Source: Qipengyuania vulgaris
GTDB taxonomy: Bacteria > Pseudomonadota > Alphaproteobacteria > Sphingomonadales > Sphingomonadaceae
NCBI RefSeq assembly: GCF_009827325.1
Contig: NZ_WTYC01000007.1
Coordinates: 1-64,000 of the forward strand
Direction: 5' to 3'
DNA: 64,000 nt
This document shows positions 19,106 through 28,063 of this stretch, in pieces (within the stretch, counting starts at the first letter, position 1; each line of letters begins with the position of its first letter). Position numbers and translations under genes: made by a program. The notes under the pieces were generated by a model. The model had not been told where the DNA came from, searched no databases, and worked only from the letters and a program-made list of their open reading frames with translations.

Positions 19106-20516
19106 TCAGAATTACGGCTACGACGTCCTTGTCATCGGCTCCGGCCCCGGCGGCTATGTTGCCGCGATCCGCGCTGCACAGCTGGGCCTGAAGACCGCCT
19201 GCGCCGAAAGCCGCGAGACGCTGGGCGGAACCTGCCTCAACGTGGGCTGCATCCCGTCGAAGGCGATGCTCCATGCGTCCGAGTTCTTCGACGCCGCGTC
19301 GAACGGTACGATGGCCGACATGGGCATCGAGGTCGCGCCCAAGCTGAACCTCGACAAGATGCACGACCAGCGCCGCGATGCGGTGAAGGGCCTTACCGGC
19401 GGCATCGAGTTCCTGTTCAAGAAGAACAAGGTCGACTGGAAGAAGGGCCATGCCACCTTCCAGGATGCGCACACCGTCAAGGTGGGTGACGAAACGGTCA
19501 CCGCCAAGGATGTGATCATCGCGACCGGTTCCTCGGTCACCCCGCTTCCGGGTGTCGAAGTCGATAACGAAAAGCAGATCGTGGTCGATTCCACCGGCGC
19601 GCTCGAACTTGCCTCCGTCCCGAAGAAGATGGTCGTCATCGGCGGCGGCGTGATCGGGCTCGAACTCGGTTCGGTCTGGCGCCGCCTTGGTTCCGAAGTG
19701 ATCGTTGTCGAATATCTCGACAAGCTGCTGCCCGGCATGGACGACGACGTCCGCAAGGAAGCCGCCAAGATCTTCAAGAAACAGGGCATGGAACTGCGCC
19801 TGTCGACCAAGGTCACCGGCTGCACCGTCAAGGGCAAGAAGGCCACCCTCACACTCGAACCCGCCGCTGGCGGCGACAGCGAGGAACTGGAAGCCGATTG
19901 CGTGCTGGTCTCGATCGGCCGCCGTCCCAATACCGACGGTCTCGGCCTCGAGGCGATCGGCCTTGAAACCAACAAGCGCGGCCAGATCGAAACCGATCAC
20001 GATTTCCGCACCAAGGTCGATGGCGTGTGGGCCATCGGCGACGTCGTCCCCGGCCCGATGCTGGCGCACAAGGCCGAAGACGAAGGCATCGCCTGCGCAG
20101 AAAACGTGGCCGGACAGACCGGAATCGTGAACCACGATATCATTCCGGGCGTGGTATACACTTGGCCCGAATTCGCCGGTGTCGGCCTGACCACGGAAGA
20201 AGCCATCGAAAAAATGGGCGGTGACAAGGCCAAGGTGAAGGTCGGCAAGTTCCCGATGATGGCCAACAGCCGCGCCAAGACCAATCACGAGCCCGACGGT
20301 TTCGTGAAGGTCATTGCCGAAGCCGAAACCGACCGCGTTCTCGGCGTATGGGCGATTGCCAGCGTTGCTGGAACGATGATCGCGCAGGCCGCACAGGCAA
20401 TGGAATTCGGCGCCACCAGCGAGGATATTGCCTACACCTGTCACGCCCACCCGACCCATTCGGAAGCTATCAAGGAAGCGGCGATGGCAGTCCAGGGCAA
20501 GCCGATCCACATCTGA
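19098..20516 (+). CDS. lpd: Dihydrolipoyl dehydrogenase (E3)
   Basis: 472 residues. FAD flavoprotein that reoxidises dihydrolipoamide and makes NADH, shared by 2-oxoacid dehydrogenase complexes. FAD-binding GSGPGG near 15-20, redox disulphide Cys46/Cys51 in GGTCLNVGCIPSK, NAD-binding GGGVIGLELG, and the C-terminal His-Glu pair in AHPTHSEA are intact. Start GTG 19098 is chosen for the strong GGAGGAAA ahead of it and the family N-terminus; an earlier in-frame ATG at 19035 lies inside the lipoprotein gene. Confidence 0.97.
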   Translation: MADQNYGYDVLVIGSGPGGYVAAIRAAQLGLKTACAESRETLGGTCLNVGCIPSKAMLHASEFFDAASNGTMADMGIEVAPKLNLDKMHDQRRDAVKGLTGGIEFLFKKNKVDWKKGHATFQDAHTVKVGDETVTAKDVIIATGSSVTPLPGVEVDNEKQIVVDSTGALELASVPKKMVVIGGGVIGLELGSVWRRLGSEVIVVEYLDKLLPGMDDDVRKEAAKIFKKQGMELRLSTKVTGCTVKGKKATLTLEPAAGGDSEELEADCVLVSIGRRPNTDGLGLEAIGLETNKRGQIETDHDFRTKVDGVWAIGDVVPGPMLAHKAEDEGIACAENVAGQTGIVNHDIIPGVVYTWPEFAGVGLTTEEAIEKMGGDKAKVKVGKFPMMANSRAKTNHEPDGFVKVIAEAETDRVLGVWAIASVAGTMIAQAAQAMEFGATSEDIAYTCHAHPTHSEAIKEAAMAVQGKPIHI

Positions 20517-20693
20517 TCGGTCGGCGGTCAAGAGGTTCAGGGACAGCGAACGGTTCCCTTCGCGTCAGCCTCCCTGTAATCGCAGAAGGGGTGTCCTACC
20601 GCGTCGGTCGGCGCTATTCCCATTGCTGATAGCGCTTTCAGCGTGGGGGATGACTATTTTGGCTCTGGACAGTGTAACACCCGGTCCATGTCT

Positions 20694-20706
20694 CCCCGAA
20701 TCGGGG
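20694..20706. promoter_or_regulatory. Palindrome CCCCGAATCGGGG in the amidase leader
   Basis: CCCCGA (20694-20699) and TCGGGG (20701-20706) flank one A, 20 bp before the amidase start and just before its ribosome-binding site GGGAGGAAA. It could be an operator or a small leader hairpin. No known regulator is implied. Confidence 0.3.
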
Positions 20707-20726
20707 CGAGAAAGTCGGGAGGAAAC

Positions 20727-22064
20727 ATGGGCATGAACTTTCCAGTGCTGACCAACCAGCCCGGAGCCCTGGAAGCTGCAGCGATGGTCGCGCGCGGGGA
20801 TATTTCCCCGCTCGAGGCGGTGGACGGCGCGATTGCGCGGATCGAACAGCTCGATGCGCACATCAATGCTGTCGTCGTATGCGATTTCGATCGCGCACGA
20901 GACACTGCCACGGCGATGACCCGCGAAGGCGCTGGCAAGGACCAGCCCCTTTTCGGCGTGCCCATGACCATCAAGGAAAGCTTTGATATCGCGGGACTCC
21001 CAACCTGCTGGGGTCACGAGGAATACGCCCGCAATATCGCCAGCACCGATGCTCGCGTCGTGCGGCTGCTCAAGCAGGCAGGCGTCATTTTCCTGGGCAA
21101 GACCAATGTCCCGCCCGACCTTGCCGACTGGCAGTCCGCCAACCCTGTCTATGGCCGGACGCACAACCCCCACGATCACGAACGTTCTCCCGGCGGGTCA
21201 TCCGGCGGATCGGCGGCTGCCGTGGCCAGCGGAATGGTGCCCTGCGAATTCGGTACCGATATCGGCGGGTCCGTGCGCGTTCCGGCTCATTTCTGCGGCA
21301 TATGGGGTCACAAGACGAGTTGGGGCCTGATCAGCAAGCAAGGCCACGAACATCCCCTGGCCGGGCGCGGCGCGCATGACGGCGCGCTGTCGATTGCGGG
21401 GCCGCTGGCACGCAGCGCCGCCGATCTCGCTGCACTCCTCCGCATCACCGCCAGCCTCCCGCTGTCCAAGCGCGAAAAGCCGCTCAAATCCTGCCGCGTT
21501 CTCGTGATCGCGGATCACCCGTCCTGTCCTACCGACAGCGCGGTTCGAACGCTGATCCAACAGGCCGCCGCCGCCCTGGAATCTGCCGGAGTCAAAGTGG
21601 ATCGATCGAGCGACCTCATTCCCGATCTCGACCGGCAGCAAGGCGATTACATGCGCATGCTCAATATCGCGATGGCGCGCGGCGCTCCGGCGAAGGATGG
21701 CAAGCGAGCCAGCGCGACCGACTGGTTCGACCTTCTCGATAAGCAAGCCCGCAACGAACTGGCATGGGAGCGCGTGTACGAGGACTATGACTTCGTCCTC
21801 GCGCCGCCTGCCCCTGTCCTCGCAGTACCGAACACCAAGACGCGCGTGTTCGACGGGACGATCGAGATTGATGGCCGGGAAGTTCCCGGCGCAGCGGGCC
21901 TCTGCTGGGCGGGTCTCGCAACCTTCCCCAACCTGCCATCGACGGTCCTGCCGATCGGGGAAAGCGGCGGCCTGCCCTGCGGTATGCAGGTGATCGGCCC
22001 GCGCTGGTCAGACCTTTCATGCATCCAGGCCGCGGAAGAGATCGGCCGGGTCTTGCACTCCTGA
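20727..22064 (+). CDS. Amidase-signature family hydrolase
   Basis: 445 residues. Hydrolyses an amide bond of unknown substrate. The Ser-cisSer-Lys triad is complete: Lys83 in MTIKESF, Ser158 in GGSSGGS, and the nucleophile Ser182 in [12 protein letters not shown], with the usual 24-residue spacing between the two serines. It lacks gatB/gatC neighbours and the N-terminus of GatA, so it is a free-standing amidase rather than the tRNA amidotransferase subunit. ATG 20727 follows GGAGGAAAC; the frame is open further upstream but without a ribosome-binding site. Confidence 0.92.
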   Translation: MGMNFPVLTNQPGALEAAAMVARGDISPLEAVDGAIARIEQLDAHINAVVVCDFDRARDTATAMTREGAGKDQPLFGVPMTIKESFDIAGLPTCWGHEEYARNIASTDARVVRLLKQAGVIFLGKTNVPPDLADWQSANPVYGRTHNPHDHERSPGGSSGGSAAAVASGMVPCEFGTDIGGSVRVPAHFCGIWGHKTSWGLISKQGHEHPLAGRGAHDGALSIAGPLARSAADLAALLRITASLPLSKREKPLKSCRVLVIADHPSCPTDSAVRTLIQQAAAALESAGVKVDRSSDLIPDLDRQQGDYMRMLNIAMARGAPAKDGKRASATDWFDLLDKQARNELAWERVYEDYDFVLAPPAPVLAVPNTKTRVFDGTIEIDGREVPGAAGLCWAGLATFPNLPSTVLPIGESGGLPCGMQVIGPRWSDLSCIQAAEEIGRVLHS

Positions 22065-22108
22065 TCGCAGATCGCCAAACCTGCGCGCCGACGACGGGAG
22101 CGAATTGA

Positions 22109-22813
22109 ATGGCAAATCAGCGCATGATGCAGCGCTATGCAAAATGGCACATCTGGCTTGGCTGGCTGGTCGGGGTTCCGGTCCTGATGTGGACGGTCAC
22201 CGGCTTGGTGATGGTGATCAAGCCGATCGAGGAAGTGCGCGGCAACCATTTGCGCAAGGAGGTGGCGGAAACCGCCCTTCCCCGCGATACGAATATAGCG
22301 GTTTCGCTGCCTGCCGAGAGCACCGAACCAGTCCGTTCGGTAACGACTCTGGTCGAACGGGGCGAAACGGTGACGCGCATCACCTACATAGACGGCACCA
22401 GCGAACGCTTTCGCGCGAACGGGGCAAAAATGGCGCCGCTTTCGGAGATCGAGGCGCGCATGATCGTCGAGGAAGGCATCGTGGGGGGTGACGAGGTGGT
22501 CGGCACTGCTCGATACGCAGCCGAAGACGTTCCCTTCGACTTCCGCAGGCCGATACCCGTGTGGCAGGTCGCGCTGGCCGATGGAACGCATGTCTATGTC
22601 GGCACGGAGACCGGCGCGATCGAAGCGGTACGAACCGAATGGTGGCGCACCTTCGACTTCATGTGGGGCCTGCACATAATGGACCTGGAAACGCGTGAGG
22701 ATACCAGCCACCCGATCCTGATCGTCTTCGCGCTGCTGTCGGTCCTCGGTGCATTGCTCGGCTGCGTGCTCATGTTCCGGCGGCGCAAGGCAAAACCGCA
22801 GGCTCCAGAGTGA
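22109..22813 (+). CDS. PepSY-domain membrane protein
   Basis: 234 residues. An N-terminal membrane helix with WHIWLGWLVGVPVLMW (about 13-35), a periplasmic PepSY-like region (about 90-180, with FDFRRPIPVWQVALADGTHVYV and IEAVRTEWWRTFDFMWGLHIMD split across it), and a C-terminal helix (about 205-225) ending in basic residues. Proteins of this PepSY-TM type often accompany iron or redox systems, but no such gene is next to it here. It overlaps the following gene by 4 nt (GTGA). Confidence 0.85.
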   Translation: MANQRMMQRYAKWHIWLGWLVGVPVLMWTVTGLVMVIKPIEEVRGNHLRKEVAETALPRDTNIAVSLPAESTEPVRSVTTLVERGETVTRITYIDGTSERFRANGAKMAPLSEIEARMIVEEGIVGGDEVVGTARYAAEDVPFDFRRPIPVWQVALADGTHVYVGTETGAIEAVRTEWWRTFDFMWGLHIMDLETREDTSHPILIVFALLSVLGALLGCVLMFRRRKAKPQAPE

Positions 22814-23445
22814 ACGAGGAAATCCTCACCCCGGTTCTGGACTGGCTCGATCTCGCCGGCGTGGCGATCTTCGCGCTCACGGGCGCATTGGTGGCGACCA
22901 AGGAACGGCAGACATTCGTGACGCTGGCCTTCTTTGCGCTCGTTACAGGTGTGGGTGGAGGAACGGTGCGCGACCTGCTGATCGGTGCGCCGGTCTTCTG
23001 GATTACGGACCCTTGGGTAGCCGCGATCTGTCTGGGCGTCGCGCTATTCGCCTGGTTCACGCCGACGCGCTGGTGGGAAGGAAAGTTCCTGTCCATCGCC
23101 GACGGTGCCGGGCTGGCAGCCTACGCGGTCCTGGGTACGGCCAAGGCCCTGCAATATGGCGTTCCGCCCATCCCGAGCGTGCTGATGGGCGTGATCACCG
23201 GAACCGTCGGCGGAATGCTCCGCGATGTGCTCGCGGGCCGTCCGTCGATACTGATGCGCCCGGAACTCTACGTGACCGCGGCCGCGCTTTCGGCCAGCCT
23301 GACGGTCGCTGGCACTCTGGCCGGTATCATGAACTGGTGGACGTGGATCGCGGCTGCGCTTGCAGGGTTCGCCCTTCGGCTCGCCGCGATCCTGTTGAAC
23401 TTAGCCCTGCCCGCCTATGACGAGCGAGGGCAAAAAGCCGATTAG
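22810..23445 (+). CDS. UPF0126/TRIC-type membrane protein (YadS/YicG family)
   Basis: 211 residues, about seven hydrophobic segments arranged as two copies of a Gly-rich unit. The repeat signatures are VTGVGGGTVRDLLIG in the first half and ITGTVGGMLRDVLAGRPS in the second. The family is related to trimeric intracellular cation channels, and some members have been reported to move glycine; substrate here is unknown. GTG 22810 overlaps the preceding stop. Its stop shares bases with that of the convergent gene (TTAG at 23442-23445). Confidence 0.88.
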   Translation: MNEEILTPVLDWLDLAGVAIFALTGALVATKERQTFVTLAFFALVTGVGGGTVRDLLIGAPVFWITDPWVAAICLGVALFAWFTPTRWWEGKFLSIADGAGLAAYAVLGTAKALQYGVPPIPSVLMGVITGTVGGMLRDVLAGRPSILMRPELYVTAAALSASLTVAGTLAGIMNWWTWIAAALAGFALRLAAILLNLALPAYDERGQKAD

Positions 23446-24239
23446 GCGCCGACGCCCGGATAGCCGGTGCCGATTTCGAGATCGCCTTCGAGTTCGTCAT
23501 CCGCCGCTGCGGGGCCGCCGGGATAGGAAGGCTCCGACGGAACTGGAGTTGCCATCGCTTCGCCTTCTACGCGGCTCCATTCGGAGGCGTAGCGATCGTC
23601 TTCCCACTGTCCGTCGTCTTCATCGCGGTCATCCGCTTCGTAGGCGCGATCATCGCCCCGGTACTCCGCGCCCTCGTAATCATCCTCATAGTCAGGCTCG
23701 CCGTATTCGTAGCCTGCACCACCGCCGCTGAAATCGATGCGGTCAATTCTGCCGCTCTCGTCGATGGAACAGCTGAAGCGGTCGCCGTTGAATATCGTGC
23801 CTTCGACCATCCATCCGCGCGCCGTGCGATCCGCGCGCTCGACAGTTTCGATGCGGCGTTCCCGCTCCACGGCGTCGACGCACATCTGGACCGCGCGATC
23901 GATGCCGCTCTCTTCGTCCCACTGCGCATCGCGACGGTAGTCGCGCTCGCGGTCGCGCCGGTCATCGCGCGTGGCAGCTTTGGCCACCTGCGCAATCGCG
24001 CCGACGATGAGCACGCCTGCGATCACGTCCCCCAGTCCGGGTCCGCGACGATAACGATAGCGATGATAGCGGCGATGTTCGGCAGTCTGCGAGGCTTCCA
24101 CATCGAGCACCGGAACGGCCGAGGCATGTGCGGGCAGTGACGGCGATACTGGCAATTCTGCAGCGTGAGCCGGTACGATGGTAAGAGAAAGCGCTGCAAA
24201 CATGGCTGGCGCGGCGGCGAGGTTCTTCAATTGCGGCAT
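23442..24239 (-). CDS. Secreted acidic/Arg-Tyr-rich protein of unknown function (paralogue A)
   Basis: 265 residues. Signal peptide (cleavage near AHA-AE), a basic HRRYHRYRYRR stretch, a Gly/Ala/Ile hydrophobic segment (GDVIAGVLIVGAIAQVAKA), a basic patch, then a small domain with AVQMCVDAVERE, GWMVEGTIF and FSCSIDESGRIDRIDFSG, ending in a long Asp/Glu/Tyr-rich tail. The order of segments and the two Cys match the next gene, so the two are tandem paralogues. The hydrophobic segment could insert in the membrane. Function unknown. Confidence 0.8.
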   Translation of the reverse strand: MPQLKNLAAAPAMFAALSLTIVPAHAAELPVSPSLPAHASAVPVLDVEASQTAEHRRYHRYRYRRGPGLGDVIAGVLIVGAIAQVAKAATRDDRRDRERDYRRDAQWDEESGIDRAVQMCVDAVERERRIETVERADRTARGWMVEGTIFNGDRFSCSIDESGRIDRIDFSGGGAGYEYGEPDYEDDYEGAEYRGDDRAYEADDRDEDDGQWEDDRYASEWSRVEGEAMATPVPSEPSYPGGPAAADDELEGDLEIGTGYPGVGA

Positions 24240-24334
24240 GACCGATCCCTGTTGAATGCACCCCCACCTGGCACGATTCGTCTAACGATGTCCGGTTCAT
24301 GCGCGCGAAAGGCTTTAGCGCGGCTGAACCGCAT

Positions 24335-24368
24335 AAAAAAGCGGCCCGGACAATGAAGCCCGGGCCGT
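24335..24368 (-). terminator. Rho-independent terminator after paralogue B
   Basis: On the minus strand a perfect 8-bp stem, CGGCCCGG / CCGGGCCG (24342-24349 and 24360-24367), is followed by TTTTTT (24335-24340). It lies 20 bp downstream of the gene ending at 24388 and so separates the two paralogues into different transcripts. Confidence 0.85.
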
Positions 24369-24387
24369 AGTATGATTGGAAGCGGTT

Positions 24388-24984
24388 TTAGCGAAGTCCG
24401 CGAATGCCGCTGTAGTCGACATTGCTTACCCGACCACGCTCGATGTAGCAGGTGAACTTCCCGCTATCGCGGTCATTCCAGCGCTGGTAGCGATTATTCC
24501 GGTCCCTATAGCCATTGCGATCGTAGCGGCCGCCGCGGTAGTTGCCGTCGACCACGATACGGCCCTTGACCTTCCAGCCATAGCGGGTGTCATCCACGTC
24601 ACGGATTTCAGTGACCTGAGCGTAGCGATAGCCGTATCGGCCCGCATCCTGCTTCGCAGCGGCTACGCACCGGTTGACCGCAGCACGCGGATTGCCGCGA
24701 TAGCGATAGGCGTCACGCCGATAGTCTCGCCCATTATTGTAATAGCGTCCATCGCGGTAATAACGTCCGTCGCGATAATGATCACGATCCTTGCTGGCGG
24801 AGTTGGCAATGGCGGCAATACCACCGATGATTACAGCGCCTGCGATTACCTCGCCGACGGAAATTCCATCGTCGTCATCATCATAGCCCTGGGCCATTGC
24901 GGGAGTGGCCCCAGCAAGCGCCATGGCACCGACGGTAGCGGTTGCGATCCCACCCTTCGCAAAGTTCTTAAAATAGTTGGTCAC
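24388..24984 (-). CDS. Secreted Arg/Tyr/Asp-rich protein of unknown function (paralogue B)
   Basis: 198 residues. Signal peptide ending ATPAMA-QG, an Asp run, a hydrophobic Gly/Ile segment (GEVIAGAVIIGGIAAIANSA), tandem DGRYY units with many Arg and Tyr, then AVNRCVAAAKQ, GWKVKGRIVVDG and FTCYIERGRVSNVDYSG. The last three blocks align with paralogue A. The RY-rich repeat suggests a polyanion- or surface-binding segment. It is monocistronic, bounded by a terminator. A hydrophobic open frame on the opposite strand is only its antisense shadow. Confidence 0.82.
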   Translation of the reverse strand: MTNYFKNFAKGGIATATVGAMALAGATPAMAQGYDDDDDGISVGEVIAGAVIIGGIAAIANSASKDRDHYRDGRYYRDGRYYNNGRDYRRDAYRYRGNPRAAVNRCVAAAKQDAGRYGYRYAQVTEIRDVDDTRYGWKVKGRIVVDGNYRGGRYDRNGYRDRNNRYQRWNDRDSGKFTCYIERGRVSNVDYSGIRGLR

Positions 24985-25294
24985 GTGAGGTTCTCCTCAT
25001 CTCTACCGGGGCGGGATTGCCTCGGTTGATTGAGGTTTTAGGTGATTCGCAATGAGACGAGGCTGAATCACCATTGCAGCAGCTGTTCATAATGTGCAGC
25101 ATTTTTCTGAATACTGATTGGTCATTGATTCTAACAGGTTACGTGCAAACGGAGTGATATCCTCGCGATCACCGTCATCACATTGGGGATCCCTGTCGTG
25201 AGCTACCGCACTGCTTATGGCGAATTCCAAGCCGTGCAAACAAAAGGGCCGGAGGATTTCTCCCCCGGCCCCGCTTGTCTCGATGTGAAATCGC
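24985..25294. other. Non-coding gap between paralogue B and rplQ
   Basis: 310 bp. It holds the leader and presumably the promoter of paralogue B (AT-rich stretch about 25070-25140) and the terminator of the ribosomal cluster near 25240-25275. No gene is supported. Confidence 0.5.
25240..25275 (-). terminator. Terminator at the end of the ribosomal supercluster
   Basis: Minus-strand stem GGGCCGG / CCGGCCC (25246-25252 and 25265-25271) followed by TTTTG, 20 bp past the rplQ stop. The T-run is short but the position fits the end of the alpha operon. Confidence 0.7.
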
Positions 25295-25714
25295 TTACGC
25301 GTCTTCCATTTCCTCTTCGGCCATCACTGGTCCGCTGTCCTGTCCCTTTGCGTCCACGTCACGGTCGACGAATTCGATCACGGCCATGGCAGCAGCGTCG
25401 CTGCCGCGGTAGCCGGCCTTGATGACGCGGGTGTAGCCGCCTTCACGGTCCGAATAACGGTCTGCCAGAATGTCGAACAGCTTCTTGAGCTGCGTTTCGT
25501 CGCCCAGCTTGCTCATCGCAAGGCGGCGGTTCGAAAGGCCGCCGCGCTTTGCCAACGTTATCAGCTTTTCGATGTAGGGACGCAGTTCCTTGGCCTTCGC
25601 CTGCGTGGTGAGGATCTGTTCGTGCTTGATGAGCGCAGCGCTCATATTCCGGAACAGGGCTTTACGGTGGCCGGTCTTGCGCTGCAGCTTGCGGCCAGAG
25701 ATCTTATGACGCAT
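25295..25714 (-). CDS. rplQ: Ribosomal protein bL17
   Basis: 139 residues. Large-subunit protein near the exit tunnel. Family start [23 protein letters not shown] (seen as [10 protein letters not shown] then RKTGHRKAL) and [10 protein letters not shown] are present. The C-terminal ~20 residues form an acidic tail beyond the usual core. Last gene of the cluster, after rpoA. Confidence 0.97.
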   Translation of the reverse strand: MRHKISGRKLQRKTGHRKALFRNMSAALIKHEQILTTQAKAKELRPYIEKLITLAKRGGLSNRRLAMSKLGDETQLKKLFDILADRYSDREGGYTRVIKAGYRGSDAAAMAVIEFVDRDVDAKGQDSGPVMAEEEMEDA

Positions 25715-25738
25715 TTCAACTTTCCTTCGTTCGTAGGG

Positions 25739-25785
25739 GGCCCGTTCTAGGTAGCCCGATACGGGCCGGATTAAGGGGTCCGGCC
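25739..25785 (-). promoter_or_regulatory. Two mutually exclusive hairpins between rpoA and rplQ
   Basis: GGCCCGT (25739-25745) pairs with ACGGGCC (25761-25767), and GGCCGGA (25764-25770) pairs with TCCGGCC (25779-25785). Both are perfect 7-bp stems and share bases 25764-25767, so they cannot form together. No U-tract follows. The layout resembles an RNA switch or attenuator controlling rplQ relative to rpoA. Confidence 0.45.
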
Positions 25786-25804
25786 CAATCCCCGATGCAA
25801 GGTC

Positions 25805-26860
25805 TTAGCCCAGCAGCTCCTGTTCGAGCTTCTTAGCCATTTCCTCGATGTTCTCGGGCGGCCAGCCCGGGATGTCCATGCCGAGGCGCAGACCCATCGA
25901 GCTCAGGACTTCCTTGATCTCGTTGAGCGACTTGCGGCCGAAGTTCGGCGTACGGAGCATCTCGGCCTCGGTCTTCTGGACCAGGTCGCCGATGTAGATG
26001 ATGTTGTCGTTCTTGAGGCAGTTGGCCGAACGCACCGACAGTTCCAATTCGTCGACCTTCTTGAGAAGGTAACGGTTGAGCTGGTTCGTGTCGCTTTCCT
26101 GCGGCTCGGCAGCCTGACCGATCATACCACTGGTCGGCTGCGGGATGCCGTCTTCGAAGTGTACGAACAGCGTCAACTGGTCCTGAAGAATGCGCGCAGC
26201 GTAGGCCACGGCGTCTTCCGGAGTGACGGTGCCGTCGGTTTCGATGGTCAGCGAGAGCTTGTCGTAATCGAGTTCCTGCCCGACGCGGGCGTTGTCGACC
26301 TTGTAGCTCACCTGACGAACTGGCGAATACAGGCTGTCGACCGGAATGAGACCGATCGGTGCATCGACCGGACGGTTCATCACGGCGGGGCTGTAACCCT
26401 TCCCGGTGTCGGCCGTCAGCTCCATGTTGAGCGTCGCGCCTTCGTCGAGGTGACAGATCACGAGATCCTTGTTCATCACTTCGATATCGCCGGTCACGGC
26501 AATATCGCCAGCCTTCACTTCGCCTGGACCAGTGACCGAAAGCTGAAGGCGCTTCATGCCTTCGCCTTCCATCTTGAGTGCGATCTGCTTCACGTTCAGA
26601 ACGATATCGGTGACGTCCTCGCGCACGCCGGCGAGCGAGGAAAATTCATGCAGCACGTTCTCGATCTTGATCGAGGTTATGGCTGCGCCCTGGAGCGAGG
26701 ACAGGAGCACGCGGCGAAGCGCGTTGCCGAGCGTGAGGCCGAAGCCGCGCTCAAGCGGCTCGGCCACGAAGGTCGCCTTGCGAGCCTTGTCGCCACCGTC
26801 CTTGATGTCGAGGGTGTTGGGTTTCTTGAGTTCCTGCCAGTTCTTGATGTTGACGGACAT
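25805..26860 (-). CDS. rpoA: RNA polymerase alpha subunit
   Basis: 351 residues. Scaffold subunit of RNA polymerase. The N-terminal assembly domain has [18 protein letters not shown], and the C-terminal domain (about 270-330) has [16 protein letters not shown] and [18 protein letters not shown], which contacts DNA UP elements and activators. Normal length. Located after rpsK without rpsD, as usual in alphaproteobacteria. Confidence 0.98.
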   Translation of the reverse strand: MSVNIKNWQELKKPNTLDIKDGGDKARKATFVAEPLERGFGLTLGNALRRVLLSSLQGAAITSIKIENVLHEFSSLAGVREDVTDIVLNVKQIALKMEGEGMKRLQLSVTGPGEVKAGDIAVTGDIEVMNKDLVICHLDEGATLNMELTADTGKGYSPAVMNRPVDAPIGLIPVDSLYSPVRQVSYKVDNARVGQELDYDKLSLTIETDGTVTPEDAVAYAARILQDQLTLFVHFEDGIPQPTSGMIGQAAEPQESDTNQLNRYLLKKVDELELSVRSANCLKNDNIIYIGDLVQKTEAEMLRTPNFGRKSLNEIKEVLSSMGLRLGMDIPGWPPENIEEMAKKLEQELLG

Positions 26861-26887
26861 GGATTTCCCCTGGTGTGGATGCGGGCA

Positions 26888-26955
26888 GGACCGGAGCTCT
26901 CATTCGAGCGTCCGGTCCGTGGAAAGTGTCGGTGGCTCAGCGGATCCGAGCCACC
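26888..26955 (-). promoter_or_regulatory. Tandem strong hairpins between rpsK and rpoA
   Basis: First: GGACCGGAGCTC (26888-26899) against GAGC plus TCCGGTCC (26906-26909 and 26911-26918), a 12-bp stem with one bulged base. Second: GGTGGCTC (26931-26938) and GAGCCACC (26948-26955), a perfect 8-bp stem. Together they fill most of the 108-nt gap and carry no U-tract, so they look like processing or regulatory structures rather than terminators. Confidence 0.5.
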
Positions 26956-26968
26956 AGGCAGGTACGGA

Positions 26969-27358
26969 TCAGACGCGGCGACGCTTGGAAGGACGAACCC
27001 CGTTGTGCGGGATCGGCGTCACGTCGCGGATCGAAGTGATGGTAAAGCCCACTGCCGCAAGACCGCGCAGTGCGCTCTCACGGCCCGAACCGGGGCCCTT
27101 CACTTCGACTTCGAGGGTACGCACACCGTGTTCGGCAGCCTTGCGGCCCGCGTCGTCGGCGGCAACCTGTGCTGCATAGGGAGTCGACTTGCGGCTGCCC
27201 TTGAAGCCCATCATGCCTGCACTGGACCAGCTGATCGCATTGCCCTGTGCATCGGTGATGGTGATCATCGTGTTGTTGAAGCTGGCGTTGATGTGCGCAA
27301 CACCGCTTGAAATATTCTTTTTGTCGCGGCGCCTAACGCGGCCGGGTTCGCGTGCCAT
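26969..27358 (-). CDS. rpsK: Ribosomal protein uS11
   Basis: 129 residues. Small-subunit platform protein. Typical blocks [19 protein letters not shown] and the C-terminal [18 protein letters not shown] are present. It lies between rpsM and rpoA. Confidence 0.97.
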   Translation of the reverse strand: MAREPGRVRRRDKKNISSGVAHINASFNNTMITITDAQGNAISWSSAGMMGFKGSRKSTPYAAQVAADDAGRKAAEHGVRTLEVEVKGPGSGRESALRGLAAVGFTITSIRDVTPIPHNGVRPSKRRRV

Positions 27359-27413
27359 GATGTGTATTCCTCTATATTCTCAAGAAGGGAAAAGCGTTCG
27401 GACGAACCGAAGC

Positions 27414-27782
27414 CTACTTCTTCTTGCCGGCGATCGGCTTGGCCTTACCCTTACGGGTGCGGGCGTTGGTGTGGGTGCGCTGGCCGCGAACGGGCAGGCC
27501 GGAACGATGACGAAGGCCACGATAGGAACGCAGGTCCATCAGGCGCTTGATGTTCATCGCGGTATTGCGACGAAGGTCGCCCTCGACCATATGCTCTGCG
27601 TCGATCGTCTCACGAACGCGCAGGATTTCCTCGTCGGAAAGGTCCTGGACACGCGATGCGTGATCTATGCCAAGCTTGTCGGCGATCTCCACAGCCTTGG
27701 TCCGGCCGATACCGTGAATATAGGTGAGCGCGATGATAACGCGCTTGTTGGTGGGGATGTTTACCCCGGCAATACGAGCCAC
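27414..27782 (-). CDS. rpsM: Ribosomal protein uS13
   Basis: 122 residues. Small-subunit head protein contacting the P-site tRNA and uL5. Family start ARIAGVNIP and [16 protein letters not shown] are present. The start codon is GTG at 27782, with GGAG ten bases upstream. First gene of the alpha operon segment; a terminator lies between it and gdhA, so it needs its own promoter. Confidence 0.97.
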   Translation of the reverse strand: MARIAGVNIPTNKRVIIALTYIHGIGRTKAVEIADKLGIDHASRVQDLSDEEILRVRETIDAEHMVEGDLRRNTAMNIKRLMDLRSYRGLRHRSGLPVRGQRTHTNARTRKGKAKPIAGKKK

Positions 27783-27801
27783 TTAAATCTCCATGCTCCA
27801 C

Positions 27802-27824
27802 AGGGTCCTTTTAAGCGGGACCCT
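27802..27824 (-). promoter_or_regulatory. Perfect hairpin just upstream of the rpsM ribosome-binding site
   Basis: AGGGTCC (27818-27824 complement on the minus strand) and GGACCCT form a 7-bp stem with a 9-nt loop, ending about 20 nt before the rpsM GTG start. Leaders of rpsM in other bacteria are bound by uS4 for autoregulation; whether this one is used that way is not known. Confidence 0.45.
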
Positions 27825-27870
27825 ATCTCAACGCTTTGTTTTCATTGACATCAACGGACGCCGGTAGCGC

Positions 27871-27911
27871 AAAAAGCCCGGATGGCGTGCACAATGGCTA
27901 TCGCCTGCCGG
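27871..27911 (-). terminator. Terminator downstream of gdhA
   Basis: On the minus strand CCGG-ca-GGCG (27911-27902) pairs with CGCC-at-CCGG (27887-27878), an 8-bp stem with a small internal loop, followed by GCTTTTT ending at 27871. It lies between gdhA and rpsM and should stop most transcripts coming from adk-gdhA. Confidence 0.7.
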
Positions 27912-28063
27912 ACTCACCGAAAGTGTCGAATGAATGGCGCGCTTAGTAGGATTCGCTTAACAGGTCAACCGCCAGCGCGCGCCATCACGCAAGACCGCCG
28001 ATATGGGCAGCCAGCGCAAGGTTTCAACCCTGTGTAGCAAGTCGCTGAGCGCCCGTCAAAAAC

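Noticed and set aside
19077..20531. 484-codon open frame opposite lpd
   Set aside because: Same kind of antisense artefact; lpd is fully conserved on the + strand.
24376..25029. 217-codon hydrophobic open frame on the + strand resembling a membrane protein
   Set aside because: It mirrors paralogue B: Asp/Tyr/Arg-rich sense codons read as Ile/Val/Ala in reverse. It also runs through the terminator of that gene.
27940..27968. TTGACC with TACTAA as a promoter for rpsM
   Set aside because: Spacing is only 14 nt and it lies upstream of the gdhA terminator, so it would not serve rpsM.
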